Source: CAYZJB01 sp964602985
GTDB lineage: Bacteria > CLD3 > SB21
Direction: 5' to 3'
DNA: 64,000 nucleotides
Assembly: GCA_964602985.1 (NCBI GenBank)
Contig: CAZRTJ010000015.1
Span: 33,048 to 97,047, forward strand
Shown: in pieces, positions 16,317 to 25,844 of the stretch
Layout: each line of letters begins with the position of its first letter
Numbering within the stretch: the first letter of the stretch is position 1
The notes under the pieces: generated by a model
Told to the model about the DNA's origin: nothing
What the model saw: only the letters and a program-made list of their open reading frames with translations
Database searches by the model: none
Program-made: the position numbers and the translations under genes

Positions 16317-17669
16317 ATGAGCGAATTTACCGGAAATCCCTGGCGCGCCTCATCCGCCGGTCAACGCAACGACGACGTCCGCAAAGTCGCCGAGACTCCC
16401 ACGGCGGAATCGTACTACCAGGCCGCCATGGATGCGCAAAACAATCGCCAATATCAGAACGCAGTCGATCAGGCCAGGCGGGCCCTGGAACTGAACCCGG
16501 CCTATCTGGACGCGTGGTTCACGCTGGGATTCAACCTGATCGATCTGGAAGGATACGCGGAGGCGATCCAGGCGTTCCACAAAGCCATCGAGATTGAAAA
16601 GGAAGGGACGTATTACAAACCGTATTCTTTCTACAACATCGGCTTGTGTCATTACCGCATGGACCAGATGGACGAAGCGCTTCCATTTTTTGAAAAGTCC
16701 GTCGAGGCGAAACCGGATTACGTGCCGGCGATCAACTACGTCGGATTGATTCGCTATTTGCGTCGGGATTACGAGGGGGCCAAACCGTATTTCTTCCAAT
16801 GTCTGCAGTTTGATCCGTCGTACGTGTATGCGCATTACAATCTCGGACGATGTTTGTACTACCAGAACCGGGACGATGAAGCGCTGGCCAGTTTTCTGAA
16901 AGCCATCGAATCGGATTCGAATCACGTGGAGGCGCTGAATTACGCAGGACTGATCTACCTCAATCGGAAATTGTATCCATCGGCGGTTGGCTATCTCCAA
17001 AAGGCGATGTCGCTTGATCCGAAGTTTTCCGCGCCGGTGTACAATCTGGGCATCGTTTATTACGAACAAAAAGACTACCCCAAGGCGCTTGAGTATTTTC
17101 GACAGACCCTGACCATCGATCCCCGTCACGCCGATGCCTGCAACTATATCGGCTTGTGCTATCACGATCAGAAAGATTATCCGCGCGCGACGGAGTTTTA
17201 CCAGAAGACGCTGCAGATTCAGGCGGACTACAAATACGCGCTGTACAATCTCGGTCTGGTGGCGTACGAGCAGGGCGAATTTGCCAACGCCATCGCGTAC
17301 TACCAGAAATGCCTGCTGGTCGATCCGGAGTATGTCTCCTGCCATTACAACCTGGGGCTGGCGCTCTACAAGTCAGGCGATCCGGTGACGGCGATTCGTC
17401 ACTTTGAGGAAGCGGTCCGGCTGCGAGCCTCACACCAGAACGCTCACTACTATTGCGGCCTGATCTATCATCAGCGAGGGGAGACCGATCGTGCGATGCA
17501 GGTGGTCGAAGCTCTGAAACGCATCGACTATCAGACGGCGCGGGATTTGTACAAAGAAATCACCGGTTCGGAAATGGCCGTGGAGCCTTCGTCGACGAAG
17601 GACGTGCCGCCCTCGCAACTGCCGGTTGCGGATGCGGAAATCGCCGGCGGCTATCGGGGACACGGTTGA
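16317..17669 (+). CDS. Tetratricopeptide repeat protein
   Basis: This 450-residue protein is almost entirely made of about ten TPR units of 34 residues, running from about residue 40 to 400 (typical unit YNLGIVYYEQKDYPKALEYF). The first 30 and last 40 residues are low-complexity and polar. There is no signal peptide or membrane segment. It is probably a protein-interaction scaffold with unknown partners. It starts 1 nt after the LysM gene and its stop overlaps the Fur start (TGATG), so the three form an operon. Confidence 0.9.
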   Translation: MSEFTGNPWRASSAGQRNDDVRKVAETPTAESYYQAAMDAQNNRQYQNAVDQARRALELNPAYLDAWFTLGFNLIDLEGYAEAIQAFHKAIEIEKEGTYYKPYSFYNIGLCHYRMDQMDEALPFFEKSVEAKPDYVPAINYVGLIRYLRRDYEGAKPYFFQCLQFDPSYVYAHYNLGRCLYYQNRDDEALASFLKAIESDSNHVEALNYAGLIYLNRKLYPSAVGYLQKAMSLDPKFSAPVYNLGIVYYEQKDYPKALEYFRQTLTIDPRHADACNYIGLCYHDQKDYPRATEFYQKTLQIQADYKYALYNLGLVAYEQGEFANAIAYYQKCLLVDPEYVSCHYNLGLALYKSGDPVTAIRHFEEAVRLRASHQNAHYYCGLIYHQRGETDRAMQVVEALKRIDYQTARDLYKEITGSEMAVEPSSTKDVPPSQLPVADAEIAGGYRGHG

Positions 17670-18169
17670 TGGAGGTTCGCCGTGCGCACGAACATCTCAG
17701 CGCGGAGGAAATGGCGGATATCCATGATCAGCTTCGAAACTACTTGTATTCCCGCAGTCTGAAAGCTACGCCGGAAAGATTTGCCATCCTCGACGAGATC
17801 TATACCACCGACTTTCATTTCGAGGCGGAGGATATCCTGAAGAGGATGTCCGGCAGGGAGTACAAGGTTTCCCGCGCCACCATTTATCGGACCCTGGAAC
17901 TGCTGGAGGACTCCGGTCTTATCCGTAAGGCCAGACTGGGGGAGACCACGGCGTACTACGAGCACACCTACGGCCGTCATCACCACGAGCATATGAAGTG
18001 CACGTCGTGTGGGCGAATCATCGAGTTTGAATCGCCGGAGATCGAACGACTGCAGGATCTGATCTGCCGCCAGCATCATTTCAAAATGACGCAGCACATC
18101 CTGCATATCTTCGGGGTCTGTGAGGAGTGTCAGTCAAAAGTCGCGCAAGAGCCGGCGCCCTTGCGCTAG
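17669..18169 (+). CDS. Fur-family metalloregulator
   Basis: The ATG at 17669 gives 166 residues; the frame is open further upstream but overlaps the TPR gene. The DNA-binding domain includes SRATIYRTLELLEDSGLIRK. The metal-binding region includes YGRHHHEHMKCTSCGRIIEFE and the second cysteine pair GVCEECQ. The His-rich stretch and two CxxC motifs match Fur/PerR proteins with a structural zinc. Whether it senses iron, peroxide or zinc cannot be told from sequence alone. It ends 1 nt before the convergent FemX-like gene. Confidence 0.93.
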   Translation: MEVRRAHEHLSAEEMADIHDQLRNYLYSRSLKATPERFAILDEIYTTDFHFEAEDILKRMSGREYKVSRATIYRTLELLEDSGLIRKARLGETTAYYEHTYGRHHHEHMKCTSCGRIIEFESPEIERLQDLICRQHHFKMTQHILHIFGVCEECQSKVAQEPAPLR

Positions 18170-18170
18170 T

Positions 18171-19241
18171 CTACTCTTCCAGGCTGGACTTCCACGTGCC
18201 GGTCTTCAGAAAGCGCAGCACCGTCTTCGCGCCGCGAATCCCCGACAGAAGCGTCCGATACAGGATGGGCCGCCGGATCATCTCCAGGGTTCCGATCCAT
18301 TTCGTTTCCGTTTCGGAAAATCCTTTTTTGAATCGATAGACCCCCCACAAAGGATGCCCCTCCTGCGGCTGTGCGGGAATTCCCCACAGATCGTACTTCG
18401 TGATGCCGCGACTGCGCGCCCATTGGATGGCGTGCCAGTGGATAGCGTGATTGGGCATGAGATTGCGGTGCCGATTGGAGGACGCGCCGTACAGATAGGT
18501 CATGCGGTTTGCGAATATCGTCTGAAAAATGGCGGCCAGCGGCTCCTCACCGAGCCGCGCGACAAAGAGCGTGCACAGTCCGGAGGCGGCCAGCGTTTCG
18601 CGCATGCGATGGAAATACTCTTTCGACAAGATCATGAAATGATCGCGATCGGCCGTGACGCGGAACAACTCATAAAAGCGATCCACGCCTTCTGCGGAAT
18701 TCATTTCCTCCACCGTGACGCCTTTCTTGAAGGCCAACCGAATGTTGTAACGGGTTTTGTGATGAAACGAAGCGAGCAAAGCCTCCTCCTCGCCGTCGAT
18801 ATCCAGGATGATGGTTCCGCGCGGTTGGATGTTGTCGGAACTTCTTTTCCATCCGGCCCGGAGCAGATGGTGGAGCGTCTGCGGGTCGGTTTCGACAATT
18901 TCCGGATCGCAACGGACGGCGAGCGCGCGATGTCGTTTTGCAAAATCCAGGATGTGAGAAGAGAATTCCGGGATGGCAGACCAGTCTCTGGCAAGCGGCC
19001 CGCGGGGTACGTACAAAATAGAAAACGGCGTTGCAGGAAGGGTTCGTTTCAGCACGAGCGCTTGCACGAGGGGCGATCCGTCATCGGCGCAGAGACGAAC
19101 GCGAAACGGCGTCCACGTGCCAGACTTGACGTGACCCCATTCCGCCGATTGAAGAATCGAGGCGTTTGGACAGGAGGCCGCAAACTCGTTCCACTCGGAG
19201 GGCGGGACGCCCGTGGATTCGATCCATTTCATAGATCGCAA
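18171..19241 (-). CDS. FemAB/FemX-like aminoacyltransferase (GNAT fold)
   Basis: This 356-residue protein has the double GNAT architecture of FemX/FemAB proteins, which attach amino acids to lipid II using aminoacyl-tRNA. Signature segments are SILQSAEWGHVKSG at the start, HKTRYNIRLAFKKGV near residue 160, MTYLYGASSNRHRNLMPNHAIHW near 265 and YDLWGIP near 300. The last of these is a typical family motif. It is the last gene of a minus-strand operon with IPP isomerase and overlaps the preceding small gene by 13 nt. Confidence 0.88.
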   Translation of the reverse strand: MRSMKWIESTGVPPSEWNEFAASCPNASILQSAEWGHVKSGTWTPFRVRLCADDGSPLVQALVLKRTLPATPFSILYVPRGPLARDWSAIPEFSSHILDFAKRHRALAVRCDPEIVETDPQTLHHLLRAGWKRSSDNIQPRGTIILDIDGEEEALLASFHHKTRYNIRLAFKKGVTVEEMNSAEGVDRFYELFRVTADRDHFMILSKEYFHRMRETLAASGLCTLFVARLGEEPLAAIFQTIFANRMTYLYGASSNRHRNLMPNHAIHWHAIQWARSRGITKYDLWGIPAQPQEGHPLWGVYRFKKGFSETETKWIGTLEMIRRPILYRTLLSGIRGAKTVLRFLKTGTWKSSLEE

Positions 19242-19513
19242 AATTCCTCGAACCGAACCGCACCGTCCACGACCAGGCAGTCGATTTCTTTTGCGAGGGC
19301 CTCCCGGTGCGCCTTCCAGGACTGGAGCATCTCGACACGCTCGAAGGATGCCGATTCCATGCAGGTGACGGGCTCCCGCTCGGTGATGCGCCGACGGACG
19401 AGAAGTCGAACGCCGACGTTCCGGGCGCTCTCCTGCAAGGCACGTATGGCCAAGCCATAGGCCGGCAGATCGCCCGGCGCGATCTTGTAATAGACGTGCA
19501 AATCAAACGGCAT
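19229..19513 (-). CDS. Small DUF4936-like protein
   Basis: This 94-residue protein begins MPFDLHVYYKIAPGDLPAY and contains RVEMLQSWKAHREALA. The general pattern resembles DUF4936 proteins with a ferredoxin-like dimeric alpha-beta barrel, but the match is from memory and weak. It overlaps the IPP isomerase gene by 11 nt at its start and the FemX-like gene by 13 nt at its end. That coupling makes it real. Function unknown. Confidence 0.7.
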   Translation of the reverse strand: MPFDLHVYYKIAPGDLPAYGLAIRALQESARNVGVRLLVRRRITEREPVTCMESASFERVEMLQSWKAHREALAKEIDCLVVDGAVRFEEFCDL

Positions 19514-20546
19514 AGCGAATGAGTTTTTGTTTGCGCAGTGCGTTGACGTCTTTGCATCCCGTGAGAAACAGGATGAGCTGCAGTTCTCGTCGGATGTGAT
19601 CGATCTTGGTTCGCAGGCCCTTGACTCCGCGTCGCATCACCGCCTGCAGAAGCGGCCGGGCCATGCCGGCCACATGCGCGCCGAGCGCCAACGATTTGGC
19701 GATGTCCACCCCGTCGCGAATCCCTCCGGAAGCGATGATCGTGCAGTTTTTTACCTGGACAACTTGTCGGATGCATTCGGCGGTCGGGATTCCCCAGTTG
19801 CGGAACTTCCCAGCCAGTTGCCGATGCTCCGAGTGGTGCGCTCGATGCGCTTCGACGGCGGACCAGGATGTGCCTCCCGCTCCGGATACATCGAGGATGC
19901 GGACGCCGATCCGGACCAGTTGTCGTGCGACCGCGCCTGAGATTCCCGCGCCGGTTTCTTTGACGATCACCGGGACCGGGGCATGACGAATGAGGAGCGC
20001 AAGACCTTTCAGCACATGGGTGAAATTCGCCGAACCCTCCGGCTGCAGGGCTTCCTGCAGGGCATTGAGATGGATGGCGATGGCGTCGGCCTGCACGGCA
20101 TCGATCAGACGCAACACGGGTGCGGGGTCCGACAGCTTGCGGATATGGGTGGCGCCGAGATTGGCGATCAGCGGAATGCTGGGCGCGAGCCGGCGTGCCA
20201 CGGTGTACGTCGACCATTGACTCCGGTCTTCCATCATCTGACGCTGACTGCCCACGCCCAGCGCCAGGCCTTCCTCTTCGCACACGACGGCCAACCGTTC
20301 ATTGATCTTGCGTGCGCCGGGGTATCCGCCGGTCATACCGGTAATAACCAGTGGAAGGGACAATCGCTTTTTCAGAAAGACGACCGACGTATCGACGGAG
20401 GCGAGATCGAGTTCGGGCAGTGCGCAGTGTTCAAAATCCAGTGCGTCCAATCCTGTGGATTTCTCATCGTGCGCAACGTTCTTGCGGAGGACAATATCGA
20501 CGTGTTCTTTTTTTCGGCGGGGCGTGGAGGACAGGGGCATGCTCAC
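19503..20546 (-). CDS. fni: Isopentenyl-diphosphate delta-isomerase, type 2 (FMN-dependent)
   Basis: This 347-residue flavoenzyme interconverts isopentenyl and dimethylallyl diphosphate. Diagnostic segments are RKKEHVDIVL near the N-terminus, ITGMTGG, GVGSQRQMMED, the metal/substrate-binding QEALQPEG, VIVKETGAGIS, DVSGAGGTSW and ASGGIRDGVDIAKSLALGA (FMN phosphate site). Type 2 isomerases usually accompany a mevalonate pathway, and an HMG-CoA reductase is encoded 5 kb away on the same strand. The stop and start overlap with both neighbours (ATGA type at 20543-20546). Confidence 0.95.
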   Translation of the reverse strand: MSMPLSSTPRRKKEHVDIVLRKNVAHDEKSTGLDALDFEHCALPELDLASVDTSVVFLKKRLSLPLVITGMTGGYPGARKINERLAVVCEEEGLALGVGSQRQMMEDRSQWSTYTVARRLAPSIPLIANLGATHIRKLSDPAPVLRLIDAVQADAIAIHLNALQEALQPEGSANFTHVLKGLALLIRHAPVPVIVKETGAGISGAVARQLVRIGVRILDVSGAGGTSWSAVEAHRAHHSEHRQLAGKFRNWGIPTAECIRQVVQVKNCTIIASGGIRDGVDIAKSLALGAHVAGMARPLLQAVMRRGVKGLRTKIDHIRRELQLILFLTGCKDVNALRKQKLIRYAV

Positions 20547-20875
20547 ATCGGGAAGTCGTCGCGAACTTCGATTTCCATTTCCAACAAGCCCATCCCGTGG
20601 GTTTTTCCCTGGGCGTCGTTTTTCAGGCTTTCGGTTCCGCCGCCTCCGAGGGAATCGTGCAGGATGAAATTGAGCGCGTGGAGATTGGGAACTTCGTACC
20701 GGGTGACGTCCCCGAAGTTGATTCTATGAAAATGGCGTTTGACGGCCTCGGGGGTCACTTTCTCCACGAGGATCGGATACCACTCCGGTCGATTGGCAAT
20801 CAGACCCACGTTGGAGCCGGCGCCTTTGTCGCCGCTGCGCGCGTGGGCGATGGATTTCAGTTTAATTTTCTTCAT
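20543..20875 (-). CDS. AtuA C-terminal-like domain protein
   Basis: This 110-residue protein matches the stand-alone C-terminal domain of AtuA-type proteins. The opening LKSIAHARSGDKGAGSNVGL and the FILHDSLGGGGTESL segment are characteristic. AtuA is linked to acyclic terpene catabolism in Pseudomonas, and small stand-alone versions are widespread without known function. Here it lies directly upstream of the IPP isomerase gene with a 4-nt overlap, consistent with an isoprenoid connection. Confidence 0.85.
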   Translation of the reverse strand: MKKIKLKSIAHARSGDKGAGSNVGLIANRPEWYPILVEKVTPEAVKRHFHRINFGDVTRYEVPNLHALNFILHDSLGGGGTESLKNDAQGKTHGMGLLEMEIEVRDDFPM

Positions 20876-21116
20876 GCGCGCCGTACTCGTCTTCGTCCAT
20901 CTCAGTCAGGTTTCCATCGCGGTCCTTGACCAGAATTTTCAGTTTTTTTTCTGCTTCATTCAGCTTGGCGTGGCATTGTTCGACCAATTTCATCCCCTCC
21001 TCAAAACGCGTGAGGGTATCGTCCAGCGTGATTTCGCCTTTTTCGAGCGCTTCGACAATTTCCTGCAGGCGACGAAGCGAATCCTCAAAGGAAGGAGATG
21101 TATTCTTTTTGGCCAT
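20862..21116 (-). CDS. xseB: Exodeoxyribonuclease VII small subunit
   Basis: The ATG at 21116 (MAKKNTSPSFEDSL) gives 84 residues, the usual size; a longer frame adds 12 residues. The hallmark FEDSLRRLQEIVEALEKGEITLDDTL is followed by FEEGMKLVEQCHAKL. It would pair with the XseA large subunit, which is not in this window. In many genomes xseB precedes isoprenoid genes such as ispA and dxs; here it starts the operon containing fni. Confidence 0.93.
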   Translation of the reverse strand: MAKKNTSPSFEDSLRRLQEIVEALEKGEITLDDTLTRFEEGMKLVEQCHAKLNEAEKKLKILVKDRDGNLTEMDEDEYGAHEEN

Positions 21117-21183
21117 GGACACGAAAGTAAGCAACGGCGCGGTGGGATTCAATGTTTATGGATCGGTGGCGGTGAGGATGTCT

Positions 21184-21211
21184 TTGGACTTTCGTGCAAC
21201 TCGTCTATATT
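21184..21211 (+). promoter_or_regulatory. Sigma70-like promoter for the UbiA operon
   Basis: TTGGAC (21184-21189) and TATATT (21206-21211) are separated by 16 nt, with transcription expected near 21218. The first possible start codon of the UbiA frame (GTG 21194) would lie inside this promoter. This favours GTG 21242 as the real start. Confidence 0.55.
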
Positions 21212-21241
21212 GGGTGGACGTTCAAACGTGTGGATGGATCC

Positions 21242-22165
21242 GTGAATGCTTCTTCGCCCTGGCTGAACCGTTTTTGGGCGTACCTGGCCGAGCGATTTCC
21301 TCCGGTCAATGCCGTGATGTTTCTCGTCTTCTATGTCACCTGTACGCTGGTGACGAACACGGGGTCGAACAGCGGGCCATGGGGCGTGGGCCTGCGGGAC
21401 GGGCTTGGATCTCTGGCCGTGATCGCTTTCTTTTTTCATCTTCGCGTATTTGATGAGCACAAAGATTACCAAAACGACCTTGTGTACCACCCGCAGCGCG
21501 TGTTGCAAAGCGGACTCGTAAGTCTTCGGGATCTTCGAATAGCGGGCGCGTTGGCGATTCTGACCGAAGCGATCTTCTCCGCCGTTCTTTCAGCGGATGC
21601 CTTTCTGCTGTGGTGCGTGTGTTTTGCCTATTCGCTTCTGATGCTGAAGGAGTTTTTTGTTTCGAAGTGGTTGCACCGGCATTTTTTACTGTATGCGGTC
21701 AGTCACATGATGGTCATGCCGATGATGGTGTTTTGGATCGCCGCGATGAATCAGAGATTGGACGATCTGCCAGCCTCATGGGTGTGGATGGCCTGTCTGA
21801 GTTTCTTTTCGGGTATGGCGTTCGAAATTTCGCGCAAAATCAAGTCCCCGGAAGATGAACGGGACGGTGTGATGACGTATTCGAAGTTACTCTCGCCCAG
21901 AGGCGCGGCCGTCTCCGCGTGGATGTGTCTCATGGTCAGCGCGGGATTGCTGGCGTTGCTGGTCGGCGAGGCGTCGAATCGCGGTCTGAGGATCTGGATC
22001 GCCGTCCTGGTTCTTTTGTGTTCGTTCTTGTTTGCCCGCTTTGTGATCCACCTGCGTCAGGCGAAGTGGCTCGAATGGACGTCGTCCCTGTTCATGTTGT
22101 CGGCGTACGGCACGCTGGTGGCCGTGATGGTACACACGCATGGGATCCGATGGACTTCATTTTGA
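21242..22165 (+). CDS. UbiA-family prenyltransferase
   Basis: This 307-residue integral membrane protein has about eight helices. The first Asp-rich motif is RVFDEHKDYQND (about residues 78-89), matching the UbiA N/DxxxD type. The second loop carries EISRKIKSPEDERDGV. These bind the prenyl diphosphate through magnesium. The acceptor is not predictable. It is divergent from the fni operon and heads a three-gene operon, overlapping the next gene by 16 nt. I chose GTG 21242 because the upstream promoter occupies the earlier candidate start. Confidence 0.87.
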   Translation: MNASSPWLNRFWAYLAERFPPVNAVMFLVFYVTCTLVTNTGSNSGPWGVGLRDGLGSLAVIAFFFHLRVFDEHKDYQNDLVYHPQRVLQSGLVSLRDLRIAGALAILTEAIFSAVLSADAFLLWCVCFAYSLLMLKEFFVSKWLHRHFLLYAVSHMMVMPMMVFWIAAMNQRLDDLPASWVWMACLSFFSGMAFEISRKIKSPEDERDGVMTYSKLLSPRGAAVSAWMCLMVSAGLLALLVGEASNRGLRIWIAVLVLLCSFLFARFVIHLRQAKWLEWTSSLFMLSAYGTLVAVMVHTHGIRWTSF

Positions 22166-24759
22166 CTCCCGACCGCGCAGGTCTCACTGATCCGGAGACG
22201 ATCGGCGGCAAGGCATGGAATCTGGCGCGTTTGAGTTCGCTCGGCTATCCGGTGCCGGATTGGATCGTCCTGACCGGGCAGGCGTGGAAATGCGTGGGAT
22301 TTCGGCCAGACGACGCCCAAGCGAGCGCCGAAATTCTCAAACTGCCCTTGCCGGGAGAGATCGAGGAATCCATCGCGCACTGGATGAATGGCAAAGACGG
22401 TTGCATGGCCGTACGCAGTTCCGTCAGCGTGGAGGATTCAGTCCGCTTTTCACACGCGGGAATGATGGAGTCCTTCCTGTATCAAAGGTCGTTGGAGGAA
22501 GTATTGGAATCTGTGCGCAAGTGCTGGGCGAGCGCTTTTTCGGAACGCGCCGTCCAGTACCGCCGACAATCCGGCCAGGACCCATGGAACGTGATTCCCT
22601 CCGTGATCATCCAGCGCATGATCGATGCGGAGGTATCGGGTGTGCTGTTCACGGCTCACCCGGTGACCGGAAGTCGGCGTCATGCGTTGATTTCCGCCGC
22701 ATACGGGTTGGGGGAGGGATTGGTCTCCGGCGAAGTCAATGCCGATGACTATGTCGTGGACGTCGGTACGCAGTCGATCGAGCGAACCCTGCGCACCAAA
22801 GACGTCCGGTTGGTTCGGCAGCGCGAGAGCGGGCGCGGTCTCGTCGCGGAGCCGGTGCCGGCAGACCTCGCGGAGGCGCCGTGTCTGACGGACGATCAGG
22901 TGAGGGAAATCGCGGCGCTCGGTCGCTCGGTCGCAAAAGAATATGGTCGTCCGCTGGATGTGGAGTGGGCGCTGGCGGGCGGGAAGTTTTATCTGCTCCA
23001 GGCGCGGCCGATCACGACACTGCCGATGGCGGTGGATGGAGAACGGATCGTCTGGGACAATTCCAACATTCAGGAAAGCTACTGCGGCGTGACCACGCCG
23101 TTGACGTTTGGATTTGCCTCCCGCGCATATGCTACCGTGTACGAACAAACCATGCGACTGGTTCGCATTCCGGAAAAGGAAATCCAGCGACATGCCGACA
23201 TGCTGCATCACCTGCTGGGTCTGATCGGTGGCCGCGTGTATTATCACATCAATAATTGGTATCGCGGTCTTTTGTTGCTGCCGTCTTTCCAGAACAACAA
23301 GGCCGACATGGAACGGATGATGGGACTGGAGGAGCCGGTGGATTTTGTAGTGACGCAGAACCGGACCCTGATGCAACGGATCTGCCGGGCGGTGCTCGTC
23401 TTCCGAACCGCGTTTTTTCTCCTGCGGGCCTTTCAGAAGCTTCCGACTTCTGTGGAGAGGTTTTCCCGTCATTTCGAGAATTTCGAACGTCGGTTTCGAC
23501 AACACCGTCTCCACGAATTGAGTCTGGCGCAATTGACCCGGTTGCTGTCCGACATCGAGGAGGAATTGTTGAAGAAATGGCAAACGCCGATCGTGAATGA
23601 TTTCTTCGTGATGATGCAAAACGGGCGTGTGCGGAGGTGGCTGGAGTCCTGCGGAGTCGAAAACCCGGACCTGATGCAAAATCAATTGCTGGCGGGAGAG
23701 CCGGATCTCGAAAGCTCGATGCCGACGAAGCGTCTCGCTGCCATGGCGGATGCCGTCCGCCGCGAACCTGCGGTGAAGGAGCTGTTTGCAGCATACGCGC
23801 CGGAACAGTTGCACGAAGCGTTGCGAACCCGACACGAACCGTTTTTCCGGCAGTGCGAAGAGTACATTCGACTCTATGGTGACCGCGTGATGGGGGAGCT
23901 GAAACTGGAGACGGTGACACTGCGGCAGGATCCGTCCTTCCTGTATCTCGTCCTGAAGAATTATCTGGCGGATCCGGACATGAGCGCCGCGCAGTATGTG
24001 CGTCAGGAGTCCGCGCTACGCGCGTCCGCAGAGGCCGACGTGATGCGCCGGGCGTCGCGCCGCCTGCTCGGGAAATGGCGATTGGGTCGTGTGTTGCGGA
24101 AGTGGCGGGCCGGCGTACGGCACCGGGAGAGCATGCGGCTCCGTCGTACGCGGATGTTCGGGATGGTGCGCGATGTGTTTCTCGCCGTGGGCCAGACGAT
24201 GGTTCTGAGCGGACGTCTGGAGGAGACCCGGGATATTTTTTACCTGACCATTGATGAAGTCGACGCGTGGATGTCGGGGGGCCTGGTGGAATCCGACTTT
24301 CGGGCGATTGTCCGCCGACGCAAGGAAGAGTATGCGGAGTACGAAAAACGCGACTTGCCCAACCGCATCGAAACGATCGGTCCCGTTGATCGGGCGATGC
24401 CTTTTCCCGATACCCACGTCATCGACCGTACGCAAACGACGTTTCAGGGGTTGGGCTGTTATCCAGGCGTGGTGGAAGGGGTGGTGAGGAAGATCTTCTC
24501 GCCCCGCGATGCGGTCGACCTGCAGGGACAGATCCTGTTGACGCTTCGCACCGATCCCGGATGGACGCCGTTGTTCCCGAGTTGCCGCGGGATTATCGTG
24601 GAGCGCGGGTCCTCGCTGTCGCACTCGGCGGTGATTGCGCGCGAATTGGGTATTCCAACCATCGTCGCGGTACCGCATATTACCAGGAGTCTGGAGACCG
24701 GTGACCGGGTGCGCATGGATGGAGGCGCCGGCGTGATTCAAAAACTGGAGGCGTTATGA
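22150..24759 (+). CDS. PEP synthase / rifampin-phosphotransferase-like enzyme
   Basis: This 869-residue protein has three parts. The ATP-binding PPDK_N domain (about 1-330) includes GGKAWNLARLSSLGYPVP, MAVRSSVSVEDSVRFSHAG and LLQARPITTL. A helical middle region covers about 340-770. The C-terminal swivelling phosphohistidine domain carries the His in ERGSSLSHSAVIARELGIP. Length and order match rifampin phosphotransferases and PEP-synthase-like proteins lacking the PEP-binding barrel. It would transfer a phosphate from ATP to a small molecule or protein. The substrate is unknown. Its ATG lies inside the UbiA gene, so they are coupled. Confidence 0.88.
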   Translation: MDFILTPDRAGLTDPETIGGKAWNLARLSSLGYPVPDWIVLTGQAWKCVGFRPDDAQASAEILKLPLPGEIEESIAHWMNGKDGCMAVRSSVSVEDSVRFSHAGMMESFLYQRSLEEVLESVRKCWASAFSERAVQYRRQSGQDPWNVIPSVIIQRMIDAEVSGVLFTAHPVTGSRRHALISAAYGLGEGLVSGEVNADDYVVDVGTQSIERTLRTKDVRLVRQRESGRGLVAEPVPADLAEAPCLTDDQVREIAALGRSVAKEYGRPLDVEWALAGGKFYLLQARPITTLPMAVDGERIVWDNSNIQESYCGVTTPLTFGFASRAYATVYEQTMRLVRIPEKEIQRHADMLHHLLGLIGGRVYYHINNWYRGLLLLPSFQNNKADMERMMGLEEPVDFVVTQNRTLMQRICRAVLVFRTAFFLLRAFQKLPTSVERFSRHFENFERRFRQHRLHELSLAQLTRLLSDIEEELLKKWQTPIVNDFFVMMQNGRVRRWLESCGVENPDLMQNQLLAGEPDLESSMPTKRLAAMADAVRREPAVKELFAAYAPEQLHEALRTRHEPFFRQCEEYIRLYGDRVMGELKLETVTLRQDPSFLYLVLKNYLADPDMSAAQYVRQESALRASAEADVMRRASRRLLGKWRLGRVLRKWRAGVRHRESMRLRRTRMFGMVRDVFLAVGQTMVLSGRLEETRDIFYLTIDEVDAWMSGGLVESDFRAIVRRRKEEYAEYEKRDLPNRIETIGPVDRAMPFPDTHVIDRTQTTFQGLGCYPGVVEGVVRKIFSPRDAVDLQGQILLTLRTDPGWTPLFPSCRGIIVERGSSLSHSAVIARELGIPTIVAVPHITRSLETGDRVRMDGGAGVIQKLEAL

Positions 24760-25844
24760 CCCATTGGGAACCCGGCACGGCATTGCCCCCGCAGTTCTTG
24801 GAAATTGCCAAACATGTCTACCGCGACGACCCCCACTGGATTCCCGAAGACGCCGCCGGTGTCGAATTCCTCTGGCGTCCGGACAATCCGTATTTCCGAA
24901 AATCCAAAGCGCGGATTTGGCTCACGGATCATTCCCGCATGGCCGGCTTCTTTGATCCCCTGGTCGAGATCCGGGGCGAACCGGTGGCGTATTTTGGTTT
25001 TTGGGAAACGACGGAGAACGCGGAAACGTGCCGGTCGATGTTTGCAGAATTTGAAACGTGGGCGCGGTCATCCGGTGCGACGCGGGTTTACGGGCCGATC
25101 AATTTCAATACGTACGGTCTGTACCGGATTCGTTCCGACGGCCAGGGCCCATGCTTCCTGGGCGAGCCATACAATCCAAAATATTATCCGGCGCTTCTGA
25201 AAAAATGCGGATATCGGGCGGAAGTCAAATATTTGAGTCAGGTGTTGACGCGGAAGGACATCGACACGATGTGGAAGTCGAAGAGCGGCGCGCTGGAAAC
25301 CCTGAAGAAATTTCCGTTTGAGATCCGCGCGCTGACGAAGGAATTTTGGCTGCACCATCTGGAGCAATTCTATTTTCTCGTGGGTTCGATCTTCAGCGAG
25401 AATTTTGCCTACTCACCCATTTCTCCCGATCACTTTGCCGCGGCGTACGGTGAGACGTTTGCGCGGCGTTTTTGTCCGGATTCGTCGCTCGTCGCCGTGA
25501 CGCCCAAAGGCAACGTGGTGGGATTCTGCATCGGATTTCCCGATTACGCGCCGCTGTGTGCGCAAGGCGCCCCTTCTCGCATCGCAGTCGGCGATCTGGA
25601 GTACGAGGCCCATGCCCGACTGCTGACCGATCCGACTCTTCTGGTGAAGACAGCGGGCGTTCATCCGGATTATCGAAATACGGGTTTGTTGACGGCGATG
25701 GCGCTGAAGATTCTCGATAAAGGACGCGCGTTGTATCCGGCGGCGATCATGTGTCTGATCAAGGAAGGAAACTACTCGGCCGAATTCTGCAAGAAGTTCG
25801 CTTCCTCACATCGATCGTATGCGCTGTACTCAAAGGCGCTGTAA
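24756..25844 (+). CDS. GNAT-like acyltransferase family protein
   Basis: This 362-residue protein starts with an ATGA overlap to the preceding gene. It resembles a family of GNAT-fold proteins with the motif RVYGPINFNTYGLYRI near residue 112. A C-terminal acetyl-CoA-like region reads VKTAGVHPDYRNTGLLTAMALKI near 300. The conserved FLGEPYNPKYYP segment is typical of that family. The substrate is unknown. It is the last gene of the UbiA operon and overlaps the convergent HMGR-kinase gene by 15 nt at the 3' ends. Confidence 0.75.
   Translation: MTHWEPGTALPPQFLEIAKHVYRDDPHWIPEDAAGVEFLWRPDNPYFRKSKARIWLTDHSRMAGFFDPLVEIRGEPVAYFGFWETTENAETCRSMFAEFETWARSSGATRVYGPINFNTYGLYRIRSDGQGPCFLGEPYNPKYYPALLKKCGYRAEVKYLSQVLTRKDIDTMWKSKSGALETLKKFPFEIRALTKEFWLHHLEQFYFLVGSIFSENFAYSPISPDHFAAAYGETFARRFCPDSSLVAVTPKGNVVGFCIGFPDYAPLCAQGAPSRIAVGDLEYEAHARLLTDPTLLVKTAGVHPDYRNTGLLTAMALKILDKGRALYPAAIMCLIKEGNYSAEFCKKFASSHRSYALYSKAL

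Noticed and set aside
18120..19460. 446-residue plus-strand frame over the FemX-like gene
   Set aside because: Shadow frame; the minus-strand FemX motifs are clear.
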